From contig OU862919.1 of the NCBI GenBank assembly GCA_917880885.1, positions 16,572,001-16,636,000 on the forward strand: a stretch of 64,000 nucleotides of DNA, given 5' to 3'. Of the stretch, positions 10,438-23,043 are shown in pieces. The position numbers and the translations under genes were made by a program. This DNA comes from Limnephilus marmoratus. Taxonomy: Eukaryota; Arthropoda; Insecta; Trichoptera; Limnephilidae. Positions within the stretch are counted from its first letter, which is position 1, and each line of letters begins with the position of its first letter. Under the pieces are notes generated by a model. It was not told the DNA's origin. It saw nothing but the letters and a program-made list of their open reading frames with translations, and ran no database searches.

Positions 10438-12177
10438 AAACTATATATTTATTTAAATGAAACGTCCATATGGGCTTTTACAAACATAATGTGATGATAA
10501 TACATACTAATGCAGGGGAACAGTAATCAAAAAGTAAATTTCCTGAAATTATAAAATAGAACCAACGCAGAAGAATAATACATTAGCTAACATTCATTTT
10601 TATTTATGATGTATGTTAATATAGCTTTCTTGTAACTATATTCCAGGCAGTTGAACATATATACCTACTACGAGTATCTCTGAGAAAGTATTGCCAAATG
10701 CGATCTAGGTACAAGCGAGTATCTAAAAGACTCGGTTCTGATATTGTTGTTGGAATTAAAAATTATTTTTGATCGAGTAGTTCCAGTTGGTTTATGAAAG
10801 GTTGTGTAAATCAGGGCTGTACCAAAATCAGGGCTGTAAAATACCACAAACAATTTTAAAAAAATCAAGTAGGAAACAAGTCTTATTTAAGTATAATTAA
10901 AGTGCGAATTTGATCCAGTGTACAGCTTGACACAATAACTTTGCACTCGGTACAAGGTTCTAAAAGCTTATTTTTAATAGAGATACAAAAGTAGCTATCT
11001 CCCTTATACCCTAGACCTAGACGAATACTTTGCGTTGAAGTGCAATTTTTTATATAAAAATTAAACTGTGATTTTAAAAATGCATAGTTCATTAGTCCCT
11101 CCTTTGGCCGCTTGGAGCTATTTTTTAACTTTTATTTAGTTATTTTATTTTAAATGCTCATTTACAGTAATTATAACAAATACACTTTACAAGTTATTTA
11201 ATGGTGTGACCATTTTTCCAAGTCATAACTTGATCGTTATTTCATATAAGGCAGAAACCTGTTTTAGGAAGAAGCTGAAACTTTAAAACTGTGAGTTTTG
11301 ACATTATGAAATGTGCACAGAACTTTTTTTCAGAAATTTCTAGATCAATGCAATCATACGTATACCGCTAATAGTCCCATTTTTACTCCCCCGTTCGCCA
11401 TTTATATAAACAACACATGTAACACAGATTATACATCAATGCCGTCATTGAACCATACTTTAAGCTTGCGACATCTTTTTCATCATGAGCTATGAAACAT
11501 TTAAATACCAAAAAATAGTAAAAGTTATAATAATAATGAAAACAGAAGAAACATAATATTATTTATACTTTAGCCAAGACTCGCACTGTTGCAAATAGAC
11601 CGGTTTGACAATATTTCAATAAATTTCCTAGTTGTTTAGAAAAACGTGATTTAACATACATAGTAGAATTCTGAGAATAAAATCAAATAACAAAAACAGT
11701 AGGTACAAAGCTCATTAAGCATGTTATTATATATTATACTACGTACCTAAAACTTCAATAAAACACGTGTTGACTACTCATATTATATAAATGCTCGATT
11801 AGCAGTGAGATAACGTTGTTATTTATATCTATATTAGGAAAAAACTACAGATTGATAAATAAATTATATAAATAAATGTATTAAATTGAAAAATTAATCT
11901 GGTATATAGACATATGATGGTAGATAATTCGATGACAACTTTTCATGCAACCACGACGGTTGACAAGAAAATAGTAATTCCATAGATATTGATAAATAAT
12001 TTTTAATTATTAATTAATTAATAGTGCGCTGGGTCATCGTCCTACCACTAAGAGCTGCGCTGTGAATTCTATTCCTGTCACATGCCTAATTTTTTGAGAA
12101 GGAGAGATAGATTACAATCCTATCAGCAATATGCCCACAAAAGGCTATGAACAGTTTCATTGAAATATTACATTGTT
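10438..12177. other. No recognisable feature
   Basis: AT-rich, with short unsupported open frames on both strands. No repeat was matched. Confidence 0.4.
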
Positions 12178-12460
12178 ATTTTTTTAACATTAACTCCACA
12201 CAGGAGGTCGTGAGAAAAATAATTTCCCTACAGTATGTACGAGTATATCCAAGGCCCATGTCATCTTTTAAGTTGCTGTGTGAAGGGTCTTTTTGAGGAG
12301 AGGAAGGATTGAACATAAGTCTTGAAGATACCCACGTTGTAGGAGGGAGGAAACACAGAGGCCAGCAAATCATTAAACAGCCGAGCTGTTGAACTCAAGA
12401 ACTGTTCTTGAGTTCTTGAGTCGTAGAAGCGACCCGTTCTCATGTGACAAATGTCAGCCG
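12178..12460 (-). repeat. S2b SINE-like variant, copy 1
   Basis: It shares the S2 terminal hairpin ('ctccacacaggagg...aaaataatttccct...gctgtgtgaaggg') but then has a different body with 'gtaggagggaggaaacacag' and 'gagtcgtagaagcgaccc'. The same body follows the hairpin at 15129-15440, and a related one at 51305-51600. A 10-bp palindrome around 'aactcaagaa' near 12393-12415 lies inside. Confidence 0.55.
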
Positions 12461-12778
12461 TGTACCTATGTTGGGCTAAGTTAGGTTTTAATTTTTTGTT
12501 ATGTAAACATTTGAAACTCTAGTTGTCCCTGTTTTACGAAGTAAATCGTGTGAAGTATAAAATTATGTAAAAGTCCGTTCAGGCGTTTACAATTATTTAA
12601 TAAAATAAATAAAAAATACAATTTGATTAAGAAGTAAAAAAAATGACTGTCTTTTGAACAGTATTTTCTCGATAAAACTTACTCTCTTCTGGAGTTTAAT
12701 CGAATTGACTTGACTTCGTCAATTTCAATTTTTTTATTTAAAACCTTCCAGTAGTCGCACCCTTGCGCCGAACATAAG

Positions 12779-13316
12779 CAGTCGCGCGCGGTCTGCGATT
12801 CCGCAACTTTAGGCGTCTGGTTTTAGAAGACGACTGAATATTTCACGATATTGTATATAGCATATAATAAAAAAGTCTTTTATCAACATAAATAATAAAT
12901 TTTTTAAAATTAATTGGTAATCCCTTTTTAATTTGTTCGATATAGTTTAAGTCTGTGAAATCTCAATTTTTTAGACATCTGACACAACACAACGAAACAA
13001 TGTAAAGTTTTACAACAAGTTATTTGCGTATAACGTATTGACGTAAAATAAAACTAAGTTATAAATAACATGATACAAATATCATGAAATACTCACCCAG
13101 CTCTCAATATTATTCAAAAGATTTTTCAAGCACACAATATAAACAAAAGAACATGTGCGTTTGCGAAGAATGTCACTGGAGTACTGAGGGGCCGTACCTC
13201 ACCCCTCCGCCCGAGGATATCATGGAAGCGCAATGGTCTATTGTTTATAGTTGGTGCATAATCAGTAAAATAAGTTCGCTGCGGTCTCACAGACCGCGCG
13301 CGACCGCTGAAGGGTT
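12779..13316. mobile_element. Inverted CpG-rich repeats about 0.5 kb apart
   Basis: 'cagtcgcgcgcggtctgcg' at 12779-12797 recurs inverted near 13290-13310 ('cagaccgcgcgcgaccgctg'). The right end reads 'gaaggg' then TTAA, which resembles a piggyBac-type terminus. The left end is not flush with a TTAA. It is possibly a decayed piggyBac-like MITE. The enclosed 92-codon frame has no domain. Confidence 0.35.
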
Positions 13317-14099
13317 AAGACAGTTAAATAATAATCGTAAAACGAGGACATATAATTCCTAAAAATATTAAGCTTAACTTTTGAAATATTCGAGCAATTC
13401 AATTACACTCCCGACATCAATATATTTCGGTAGGTAGGTACATGAACCCGATACATACATAAAAAATACCTTTCTTTTATTGATGGAAAATAATGGGGAA
13501 TAACATATTTGAAAAAAAAACTATACAAAACGGTATAGCTAAGTGCTAAGTTCATATATAAATAATCCTTAAACGATGTCGTAATGCAGTAGGTATACCC
13601 AGTGTTTGTTCCAGAATGCGATTTATCCATTTCGCTTTAAGTAATAAAAATTAGTCGTATCATTCGTGTTGTTTTAGTCATTTTAGTTAAACGTATTTTC
13701 ACCTTTGCAAATAAAATTCTTCCTTGGGTTTTTTCAAGTAAGCTCCCAACCTTTAGAAGTAAATGTATTCGGCCTGATATTAATATACACCAAGCAGAAC
13801 TTACAAAACACACTAAATAGTTAAACAAATTTCAACAAATTAAACACAAAAACAATTATTCATATAATAAAAATATTTGAAGTTTATAAGTAATTCGAGA
13901 TGTCTAATGTCTATAATTCTCACTGATGGCTCTTGTTCATGGCTCTTAGGGAGTAACCTAATGTATTAAGATTATCAATACATATTTTGCTCTTTGTCAC
14001 CATGCATTAAATTGAAAGTATGTGATTAACTACTAATGTATTACTGTTTTTATGTTGCTCAACTTTTTCATGATATTTAAAAGTTTTATTTTCCTATTC
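13317..14099. other. No recognisable feature
   Basis: AT-rich DNA with unsupported short open frames on the minus strand. Confidence 0.35.
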
Positions 14100-14285
14100 C
14101 ACATCACAATGTTGGTAGGAATGTTATATGTGTATGTGTATTTGTGTATGTTGTTGCTATGCTAATGCTTTTATGATTATTTAATTTGTGGTTGTAACTA
14201 ATCTGTGGAACCAATCTCCTGCTGATAAGCTACTTGCAGTAGCTTAGCGGGTAATAAATTCCAATTGTATGTAATTTTTATACAA
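14100..14285 (+). mobile_element. Possible LINE 3' end with stem-loop
   Basis: TAAGCTACT (14226-14234) pairs perfectly with AGTAGCTTA (14238-14246) across a 3-nt loop. It is followed by 'gcgggtaataaattcc' and an A-rich end. Terminal stem-loops of this kind are known from LINE 3' ends, where they are bound by the element's reverse transcriptase. No coding remnant is seen. Confidence 0.35.
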
Positions 14286-15128
14286 TAATAACAAAAATTA
14301 AAAAATGTTATTCAGCTAATGTCATAAAAAATCCGAAAAAACACAAAATATCGCAGTACAGGGAGGTTAAGCTTTCTCACTAGTATACCTACACTACAGT
14401 AATAGAATACAAATATCTTTGTCCCAAATCGTAGAGCTTTCGAACAAAGGACGGATTCCCAACACGTAGCAAAGATTTAAGAAGTTATTTATAAACTCTT
14501 GCATAATCCGATTATTCGCGAGGTTTACTTTCTTCACGAATCAAAATAAACGAAGTAAACAAAAATATTACCCAACGCTTTACTGGAAACATGGCGTTTT
14601 GTTTTTGTGACTATTTCTGGTTGTTTACGTTTATATTTATATATAAAGCGAATTCAAAATAGGAATGAGCATTATGCAATGAAAACTTTCATGTTTGGTG
14701 TTTCGTATTTTGTGGAGAAACAAAAAATTTAATGATTCTTCATAAATAGGTTCAACATTCAGAACAGGTTGAATATTATGAAAATAGCTCTTTTTTACTG
14801 AAGCTCCGTTCAGATTGGAGGTCAAAGTTTCTTGGAGCGCACAAAAGTAGCGCTTAGCAGTGGTAAAAAGTGATTTCATACAAAATCATCAAAAGTCCAC
14901 AAAAGTTCGTAAGTCAATTTTTTCACAGATATAGTTAGTTATTAAATGTACTTTTTTTACTTATTTTTTGTTATATTTATTATTTACCTTATCTTATATT
15001 TACCATAATACATTAAGTGTTACAATGTATTTTTTGTGTGAATTTAAATCTTCATATCACTTTTCGAAGTAAGTAATGTGAAAATCGTTATAACTTAGTA
15101 AACCCATTAACAGGTTTGTTTGCTTTTG
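14286..15128. other. No recognisable feature
   Basis: AT-rich, no repeat matched. An 80-codon minus-strand frame lacks a recognisable domain. Confidence 0.35.
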
Positions 15129-15440
15129 ATTTATTTTGCGTATTAACTCTGAACAGGAGGGCCCTGAATGGAAATAATTTCCTTTTGGGCCTCTGTCATC
15201 TTTGAGAATGTTGTGTGGAGGGTTTTTATGATGAAAAATTAGGGGGTCTTAAAGATACCAATGTTCACTGCTTACTTTCAACCTCCCTCTTATAACATGA
15301 AGCTTGGAGGAACCGACGATGTAAGAGGGAGGAGACACGGAGGCCGGAAAATCTAAAAAAAAAAAAAAAATTCCATAACCAAGGTTTCGACACAAGAGTG
15401 AGTCGTAAAAGCAACCCATTCCCATGTGAAAAATGTCGAA
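15129..15440 (-). repeat. S2b SINE-like variant, copy 2
   Basis: Terminal hairpin region at 15150-15225, then 'gtaagagggaggagacacgg', an internal A15 run, and 'gagtcgtaaaagcaaccc'. It is co-linear with 12178-12460. An internal 'cctccctcttataac' mirrors 'gtaagagggagg', giving a second local inverted repeat near 15283-15333. Confidence 0.5.
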
Positions 15441-16007
15441 AATAGAGAATTTTAAACACAAGGGTGCAATACAGAGACGTACCGTTGATAGCTAAGTTGT
15501 AAAGACACAATCACAGCAAGTCACAGAAAGAGAAGTTACAGTTATAACGGACCTCAATGCCTCAATGGCATGACCATTTCACAGATTCAACTCTTACGTT
15601 GGATTTCCACTAAAAATTCATAACATGTCCACAGTTCCATGATAAACATTATGTACAAGATTATAAAAACCCGGAACAAATGTAAAAATACAAAAAAAAA
15701 ATATTCTGGTGGACGAGTAATATAAATGCTAATTTCTTATTATTTCCTGTCGGAGTTGTATCACCTGTTACGCAGAAAAGTTAATTGTTAAATTTCAATA
15801 CAACAGTCATTGGTGAAGAACGAATATGAATATTTTAACATTTTCTGTAATTTGTAAAGCAAAGCCGCAAAAAACTTTGAAAGTGATAATCAATTGTAAA
15901 TTGACAAAGAAAAAAATTACCATGAAAGTTTGCAATTTATAATGAAAAAAATCAGAATATGAAATAAAGGCAATTCGATTTAATGACTGCTGTTTTTTCA
16001 GTAATAA
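15441..16007. other. No recognisable feature
   Basis: AT-rich, with short unsupported open frames only. Confidence 0.35.
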
Positions 16008-16382
16008 GAGTGTTTTTTGAAGTAAAACTTCTTTACGCACGCTTGACTTGGGGAGTAAGCTGGTGAATGCGTGAAGATAGCGTTACGAAAAGTGTGATCG
16101 GGCGAGGCGAACGGAAGTTGAAAGGGAGATAAAAGTTAGTGATGATAGAAAGAGAGAGAGAGTTACGTTTTGTATATTAATGTAGGGGCAAGAGGGAGAG
16201 GTGCACATATTTTCTTTCTCTCATAGTCAGTTACGTTTCGTATATCTAAGACACAGTGCAGGCCTATTGTCTATATCACAATGTATGAGCAAGAGAGAGC
16301 AGTGCGCGCGCACATTTTCTTTCTCTCTTCTTTTATAAGTTAGTGAAGTTTTACTTCAGTCGTGTGGTCTAAAGCACACTCG
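16008..16382. mobile_element. MITE-like element with GAAGTAAAACTTC subterminal repeats
   Basis: The left end reads 'gagtgttttttgaagtaaaa'. The right end, inverted, reads 'gagtgtgctttagacc' followed by 'gactgaagtaaaacttcac'. Both share GAGTGT and GAAGTAAAACTTC. The interior is rich in GA repeats and duplicated 'ttacgttt[t/c]gtatat' blocks. The right terminus recurs alone at 32570-32618 in inverted orientation, showing that it is dispersed. No coding content. Confidence 0.5.
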
Positions 16383-16589
16383 TTTTTTTTCAAGTAATTA
16401 TTATATTTCTCTAATATTTTCGCGTCAGACATTTTTTTTAAATTGGCGAGTGCTAAATTTGCGAAATGTCTGAAATTTGGGTCTTTTCAGTAATGAGTTT
16501 GCCGACCACTGCCAACATTGAATAATCACTTGAAATTCCACTAAACATCTGAAAGTTTGCAGGCAACGCAATGTGTGAATTGTTGGTAA

Positions 16590-16865
16590 GGGGTCGTCCA
16601 TTAATAACGTGAGGCTCGAAATGGGGGGGGGGGGGTCGGAAAAAATCACGAAATATCACGAGGGGGGGGGGGGGGTATAATGAGATGTCACGTGTATTTA
16701 TTTTTCGTGATAATATTCTGAAAATTTTAAAATACTTTGTACTAAAAAATACACCTGATTTTGAGGGAGGGGGGGAAGTTAGTCTAAAACCTCACCACAT
16801 ATCACCAGGAGGGGGGGGGGGGTTAAAAAGTTGCTAAAAAAATCACATGATTAATGGACGACCCC
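16590..16865. mobile_element. PIF/Harbinger-type MITE
   Basis: The termini GGGGTCGTCCATTAAT and ATTAATGGACGACCCC are perfect inverted repeats flanked on both sides by TAA (16587-16589 and 16866-16868), the 3-bp duplication typical of PIF/Harbinger. The interior carries several long G runs and no coding sequence. Confidence 0.8.
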
Positions 16866-16868
16866 TAA

Positions 16869-18999
16869 GGACATAGTTAAGGCATTATCATGGGGGGGTT
16901 CGACCCTAAAGGGTAAGGGGCCCTTCCTTGGGAAGGGAGGAAGGGACAAGGGAGAAAAGAAAAAAACGAGAGAAGGAGGGGGTGGAAAATTTATTAGAAA
17001 GTTTTTTGTGACTTTTATTTACCACAACATATTATTTTCACCACCTTCATATACGAGATGATGCAAATAATATTGCAGGAATTTGTTCAAGAGTTTCTAT
17101 TTTCATATGCGATACTAGCAGACGCTAGTGTATTAATATTATCAGATTATGCACATAATTAATAAATGCATGTGCAAGATATTATTATAATCGAGTTTGT
17201 CTATAAATAAACCGAAGGTAGGTACCGTAAAAACAATCAAAACTGAAGTTCATGACAAGCGGGCCTTATCAGACGAGAAAAAATGATTGTAAAAATAAAT
17301 TAGTTATTATAATCGTTGATCATTGAGTGAAAAAAAAATCAAGGGCATTCAGTATGAAAATAAACCAATTGAATAGGCGAAGACGTGTGTGCCATTTTTA
17401 AATGTGTAAAAATCCAATATTTCCCTGACGGACCCTGAAAGACTCAGAAATGTTTGCTCGAGAAGATCTTTAAGATTATCCAAAATGGATAAATAGGTAC
17501 ATAGAATTAGTAACTGACATAATTTATGATAAAAAAATTGAATTAACATTCTCTTACATTTAGAGAATACAAATGTAAAGTTTGATCAGATCGATCAAAG
17601 GATCTGAAATTGTACAGATATCGTGCAGACATTTTTTTATATAATAGATTAATTACACGAGTATAGTTCCGGAATGCATAATAAATGTTATTAAAAACCG
17701 TGGCAAGTGTTTTTCCGAGATGTTTTGCAAGTTGCAACCACAACATCTGGCGTAGCATTTTTCCAACGTATTCTATAATAACGTATGTAGGTATGCACGT
17801 AAGTACCTACTACATACATGGCAGAACGTACAGACACTCGCTTATCTAGATAAATATAAATAAGACGTTACAGTGTGTGTTCATACTGTTTATAGAATGC
17901 TCCGATATCGCCGGCCGTAATGTTGGCACAAGTGCTCCGCCAGAATAATATGAATAAAAATATAAATAAAACAAAACTGTGAGCTGTTAGAGAATATAAT
18001 GATTCGTTCGGATCCGAAGTAAAGAGAATCCTTTTTTTTTAAAAAGAGGCGCTTTTTAATACATAAATTACATCGATGATTTGGGCGCGACTAATTTTGA
18101 AGTATCACGTGATCAAGTCAGTGCCATCGATCAACGACAAGTGATTGTTGTTGATACTCTTTGTGACTGCTGATTTATGTCTAGTTTACCGCAAGCATAT
18201 TAAATAAATGGTGAGATTTAGACTATTTTTAACACTGAAGTTTACTTGGCGACAGCACTTACTACGTAATTTGGTCTTGGATGGCCCAGGCCTGTACTCT
18301 AGTTGGCCTTGTCTATTTGGTAAGTCGATTTGCCTTAGGTTAGGGTGTTTCAAACCCCGTTATATTTCATTGCCAACCAAATCGATGGTCAGCGTCATTT
18401 ATAATTGTTTTAAATTTGAACGGTACTTGTTCATCACTGATTCTCAACCCATTTCTGCCGAAACGCATCCGTCATTTATACTATAATATTTGCCTAAAAT
18501 ACATTATACATGACGACATTATAAATAAAACAATTTGATCAAAAGCTGAAACGTGACGAGGAATGTCGTTAAACTGGGACAGTCAAATTAAAAACACTTA
18601 AAATGGCACTGATTGATCCCCCATCAAATGTGACATATATTGAGGAGTTTGAAACACACCAACATTAGTCATGCGCTATCGAGCCAAAGAGTTGGATTAT
18701 TATATGACAAAATTCTAAATTACTATTAGGTAGGCATCGAAGATTAAATAAGAAAATAATGGTCTTCAGTTGGATACTTCCGTAAGTTGCTTACTCACGG
18801 CAGGTTTTTCAGAATATCTACTAGCACATTAATGACCGTAAATATCTCTTAAGCCACGATTTCATTGAGCGAGTTTACAAGCTACTCTACTAGCCGGTAA
18901 GTTTAAAAGCGGGTGAATCGACGAGTGAGATTGTCATAATGACATGCAAAACTGTCTACTCACTCAGTAGCGACAGTTTTTAAGACAGTGAGTTATAAA
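16869..18999. other. No recognisable feature
   Basis: Two kilobases of AT-rich DNA with unsupported short open frames, such as 92 codons at 18208. A purine-rich tract follows the MITE at 16900-16985. Confidence 0.4.
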
Positions 19000-19585
19000 T
19001 TTTGAGAAAATATGTTTATTTTTAGTACAATAAGGTTTTACCGCATATTTGTTAAATTTTCAAACAAAATTTTGTATTATACAACATACTTGTACATTTC
19101 AAATCAAATAATCATGCAGTAAAACAAATTAATAAAGTATTTGTGAAAGCTACTTTTCAGAATTTAAATTTTAGTTCAAATATCCGCGCCCTTGTTTTGT
19201 GACGAAAATACTTCAGTTTATCTATTTTTTTACGGTCTTACAAACTAATATATTAAAAAAGCACATTCTTATTTTGATTAGAAATTATTGAATAATTAAA
19301 AATACTTACGATAAAAAAACAATTGCAAAAAGTACATAATTTAAATAGTTTTATCATCACGAGTTTGAGCATTTTTTAATGTAGGTATTTATCGAAGCAA
19401 ATTTTGAATGAAATAAAATCGATATTGAGTTATTATGTTAAAATGCTGGTATGGAGAATAATTAATCTTTCTAATCGGAACATCCCTGTACAGTTGCAAG
19501 GTTACGATCGCAAGATCATATCGTTCGATGAAATTTAAATTCTCGGCCGCTGGTTAATGGCTCTTAACGCAGTTCATGAAAAGTT
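19000..19585 (-). repeat. Dispersed repeat F2, copy B
   Basis: Co-linear with 25430-26390 and inverted relative to 3885-4286 and 36925-37625. It shares 'cgatattgagttattatg', 'tatggagaataattaatc' and 'ggccgctggttaatggctc'. It lacks the insertions found in copies A and C and therefore serves as the uninterrupted reference. TTAGG-like repeats follow at about 19605-19622. Confidence 0.6.
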
Positions 19586-19879
19586 ATTCGAGTTATAGTT
19601 AGGTTAGGTTAGGTTTGGCGCCTACCCAATTGTACATACTAAATTAAGTGCAGGGCACACATGCAAGTTATGGGTGTGGATAATATAACAAAGGGCGAGC
19701 AAACGAAAAACTACACACATGATAATATTATTATGTGGTAGATATAATTGGTTGCCAGCTTATTAACAACTAAAATCCTAAGAGCTGTTTTTCAATTAGT
19801 AACAATTATTACATTAATTTGTATTGCATGTATTTCATTTTAAACAAAAAGTTAATTTTCAATAGCGTTTAATTTATTT

Positions 19880-20265
19880 ATAACTTAGCTGGTCCCCTGC
19901 ATGCGTTGCAATGCCATTGAAAGAAATAAATTGATTCTGCCTGCATGTCCTTTCCCGTGCGTCCCCTTTCCCTTTCACCTTCCCCGCCTTCCCCCTTCCT
20001 CGTCTCATCCCTCTCGGCAAACCCCACCTCCCCCGTTCCCCTTCCCCCTGCATTTCCTCCCTGCCGCTAAAATATATGAAATACACACATTTTCATTTAT
20101 ACAAATTTCGTAACCCCAGAGCTTACCATGATATATGTAGCCTATATGTTATTCGGAAGTATGAGCTATATTATTGTAAATTTTCATTAAAATAAATTCA
20201 GTATTTTTTGCGTGAAAGAGTAACAAACACACATACATCCATACAAACTTCGCGTTCATGATACG
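19880..20265 (-). mobile_element. Helitron-like element with polypyrimidine core, copy 2
   Basis: Same order as 8688-9145: 'ttagctggtcccctgcatgc', a CT-rich tract (about 19945-20075), 'aaaatatatgaaatacacac', and an end 'gcgtgaaagagtaacaaaca' running to 'catacaaacttcgc'. This matches the inverse of 39150-39521. The frames covering the CT tract are compositional. Confidence 0.55.
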
Positions 20266-20534
20266 AGATTCATAGTAAGATTCAAATTCAAATACCCAAA
20301 TTCATAAGTATCTACCCATGCAATTCCAATAAATAATGTTGGTATGACTACGAATATTTTAATATAAACTTGAGTGCTACAGTTGGTGGAAGAACAGAAT
20401 GAAAGGGGGGGGGGGAGGTTGATGCAAGGATTAAAAATAGCCACAAGGGCAAATACAATAGTGTTAGGAACTGTATAGCGGCGGTTGTTATCAAAATAAT
20501 CTGCAGTAGGTGCCTGCACTGATTTATTACGTAC

Positions 20535-20845
20535 TAACTGACCCGGTAACACAATGCTGTGGCTAACGAAACACAACGCCATCTACTGAAAACGCCATTA
20601 CACAACCTTTATAACCAACGCCATCTGTTAATTTGCATCAAATCCACACCGCCTGTTTGCCCGCCCACTTTCTTTATATATAAAACATTTCAACCAATTT
20701 ACACAAAACCTTGATACCTAAACCTATCTCACGAATCACTCTATCTATTGGTGAAAACCGCATGAAAATCCGTTGCGTAGTTTAAAAGATCTAAGCGTAC
20801 AGACAGCGGGAGCGACTTTGCTTTATACTATGTGAAAGATTATGA
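20535..20845. mobile_element. CTAGCTGACCCGG-type element, copy 2 (complete-looking)
   Basis: It starts 'actaactgacccgg', continues 'acaacgccatctactg' and 'tttataaccaacgccatctg', and ends 'gaaaatccgttgcgtagttt', 'agacagcgggagcgactttg', 'tatactatgtg'. It gives the uninterrupted order against which the broken copy at 29138-31815 can be read. Confidence 0.6.
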
Positions 20846-20902
20846 AGATGTCTGACTAAACAACTGAATGATCGATATATAATAAATATTATTTTTTTTA
20901 CA

Positions 20903-21303
20903 GTGAATACCGCACAAGAATCTCAACTGCTCCCGCCTGGAGCCAGTGAGACTATGGCATCCCCAATTGGGGTATGTTGTGAGGCTGAAGGTAGTGGGGA
21001 GGGGAAGGAGGTGGGGAAGAGGAAGGTTGGGAAGTACCTGGCTATTCAGATCTGGTCACTAAACACGGCTAAAGCCATTTTCAAGCAACGTTTCAATTCT
21101 GAATGGTGATCTTACACCAGGGCGATACTAATAGTATCTTCCACTCTGGAACATGCCGCAAATATACTATATATTAATTTAAATGAATTAATTGTGAAAT
21201 AACACAAATTAATCAAATAAAATTTATTTGCGCATGCCGGGTTCGAACCCGCGATCTCCGGAATGTGAGTCAAGAGTCTTAGCCACTGGACTACGGAGGT
21301 CGT
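20903..21303 (-). repeat. S1 tRNA-derived SINE, copy 1
   Basis: On the minus strand the element begins with a tRNA-like head (about 21303-21230): box A 'tagtccagtggctaag' and box B GGGTTCGAACCC. The body contains 'tgcggcatgttccagagtgg', 'tatcgccctggtgtaagatc' and a conserved 3' part with 'ccccaattggggatgccata'. The internal RNA polymerase III promoter and length of about 400 bp fit a tRNA SINE. Copies lie at 22135-22600, 23044-23345 and 34599-34790. Confidence 0.8.
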
Positions 21304-21584
21304 CAAATATAATGGTTAGTAAAAAAACTTGGTTAGTAAAATTATGATAGCTAAATTATTTTTTTTTTTTTTAAATGCGTTAAATCTCAGGGCAGCCGGA
21401 TAAGTAACCCCGAATAATATTCATATAAAAAATAATAAGTTATTATTTAACGACTGGACATATTTCATCTAAATAATAAAAGTTGAAGAAAGTAAGAAAG
21501 ATTTTTTAATCGATAAAAAATCGATTTTTATACGAAAAACTCACTTTTCATAACTTTTGAAGGTTTTTCCCATCAATGTAATAT
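21304..21584. other. Spacer, no feature seen
   Basis: AT-rich, with a T-run near 21358-21372. Confidence 0.3.
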
Positions 21585-21872
21585 ATCATTGAAGAAGAAG
21601 ATAATAATAATAATCTAAACGAAAATATGAAAGAGAACAAGACACAGAAAAACAGAATAAGATAATGGTCGCAACTGAGACTCGAACCAAGAATCTCGTC
21701 TATCCGGGACCAAGAATCTCGTCTATCTAAATTGGTAAACGCACGTGTTGGATAGACGGGAGGTTCTGGGTTCGAGTCCCAGTTGCGACCATTATCTTTT
21801 TTTGTTTTCCTGTGTCTTGTTCTCTTTCATATTTTCGTTTAGATTATTATAATTATATTCTACTTCAATGAT
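21585..21872. repeat. Foldback with tRNA-like arms
   Basis: Arms 21585-21705 and 21750-21872 are inverse complements around a 44-bp spacer. Each arm holds the 3' half of a tRNA-like sequence (box B 'ggttcgagtcccagttgcga' on the right arm, inverted on the left) followed outward by 'attatctttttttg', 'cctgtgtcttgttctctttc' and 'cgtttagattatta'. The spacer includes a D-arm-like 'aaattggtaaacgcacg', so the right half reads as a nearly complete tRNA-like unit. It parallels 54397-54659, with similar arm bodies. Confidence 0.75.
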
Positions 21873-22134
21873 AAAAAATCACATTAAAGTGGAATTCCAC
21901 CAGGTAAAGGTTTCAAGTATAGAAATGTGAAAAACAGACGTCATATTGTCTGTGTGATTCAATACTTCTATAAAAAAAGTGTGCTCAACATTGACTGAAA
22001 AATTGTCAACCTTAGATAGCGGAAAGCAGTTTTCAAAAAAATGATAAAGCAATATTTAAACATGAAAATATATAACTTGAAAACAGGAAAATAGGAAAAT
22101 CTGACCCCAGTTTATTTTATTTTATGTTTAAGCG

Positions 22135-22600
22135 GTACACGCCGGCATAGTCCAGCGGTTAGGCTCTTGACTAGCACTCCGAAGATCGCGGGATCGAATC
22201 CCGGCGTGGCAAATAAATTTTATTTGATTGATTTGTGTTATTTCACAATTTATTCATTTAAAATAATATGTAGTATATTTGCGGCACGTTCCAGAGTGAA
22301 AGATACTCTCAGTATCGCCCTGGTGTAAGACCACCATTCAAAATTGAAAAATTGCTTGAAATGGCTTTAGCCGTCTTTGGTGACCAGATCTAATTAGCCA
22401 GGTTACTTTCCCACCTTCCTCTTCCCCACCTCCTTCCTCTACCCACTATCTTCAGCCTCACAGCATACCCCAATTGGGGATGCCATAGTCTCACTGGCTC
22501 CAGACGGGAGCAGCTGAGACCCTTGTGAGGTTTTCACTTAAAAAAAACAAACAAACAAACAAAAACAAAACAAAACAAAATAAAAAAAAAAATAACAGCA
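22135..22600 (+). repeat. S1 tRNA-derived SINE, copy 2 (full length)
   Basis: The head (22140-22210) has box A 'tagtccagcggttaggc' and box B GGGATCGAATCCC. The body matches copy 1 through 'ccccaattggggatgccata' and 'ggagcagctgagaccc', ending in an AAAC/AAAAC-repeat tail (22540-22600). This is the most complete S1 copy in the window and defines both ends. Confidence 0.85.
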
Positions 22601-23043
22601 CGACATTATAATAGCAGTGAAAATCGTAAAAATGAGAAAGTATTTATATTTTTCACCTCTTGATAGAATCAGCCAGTTTGAATTATATGTTTTCTAGGTA
22701 CAGTTGTAAATGAAAACATCTGAAAGGGTGTTAAATTGTTTCATTTTCAATGTCACAATATCTGAGCAGTGTTGCCATCAGTTGTTACGTCGTATTGATT
22801 AAGCGAGCATCGCCGGGATATTTGCGTCCGTGGCAACACTGGATGATACTAATAATAATGATGAATGTGGATACGACATTGCGCACCGGGTGGTCGAGTC
22901 AATATTATGCACATAATTATATGTCAATAACGTGATCACTTTATTACTAATTTTATGAGCTGTATTGTTTGCTCACTGTTATTTTTGTGAGTTTTATTTT
23001 AAGAAACAACTGAAAAAAAAAACTTTTATGAACAATAATAATC
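22601..23043. other. No recognisable feature
   Basis: AT-rich spacer between two S1 copies. A 61-codon frame at 22750 has no domain. Confidence 0.3.

Noticed and set aside
19605..19622. TTAGG repeats as a telomere sequence
   Set aside because: Only two to three imperfect units, embedded in ordinary repeat DNA. This is not a telomeric array.
21667..21789. Functional tRNA gene
   Set aside because: The anticodon arm does not fold acceptably and the 5' half is replaced by an inverted 3' half. It is a tRNA-derived repeat.
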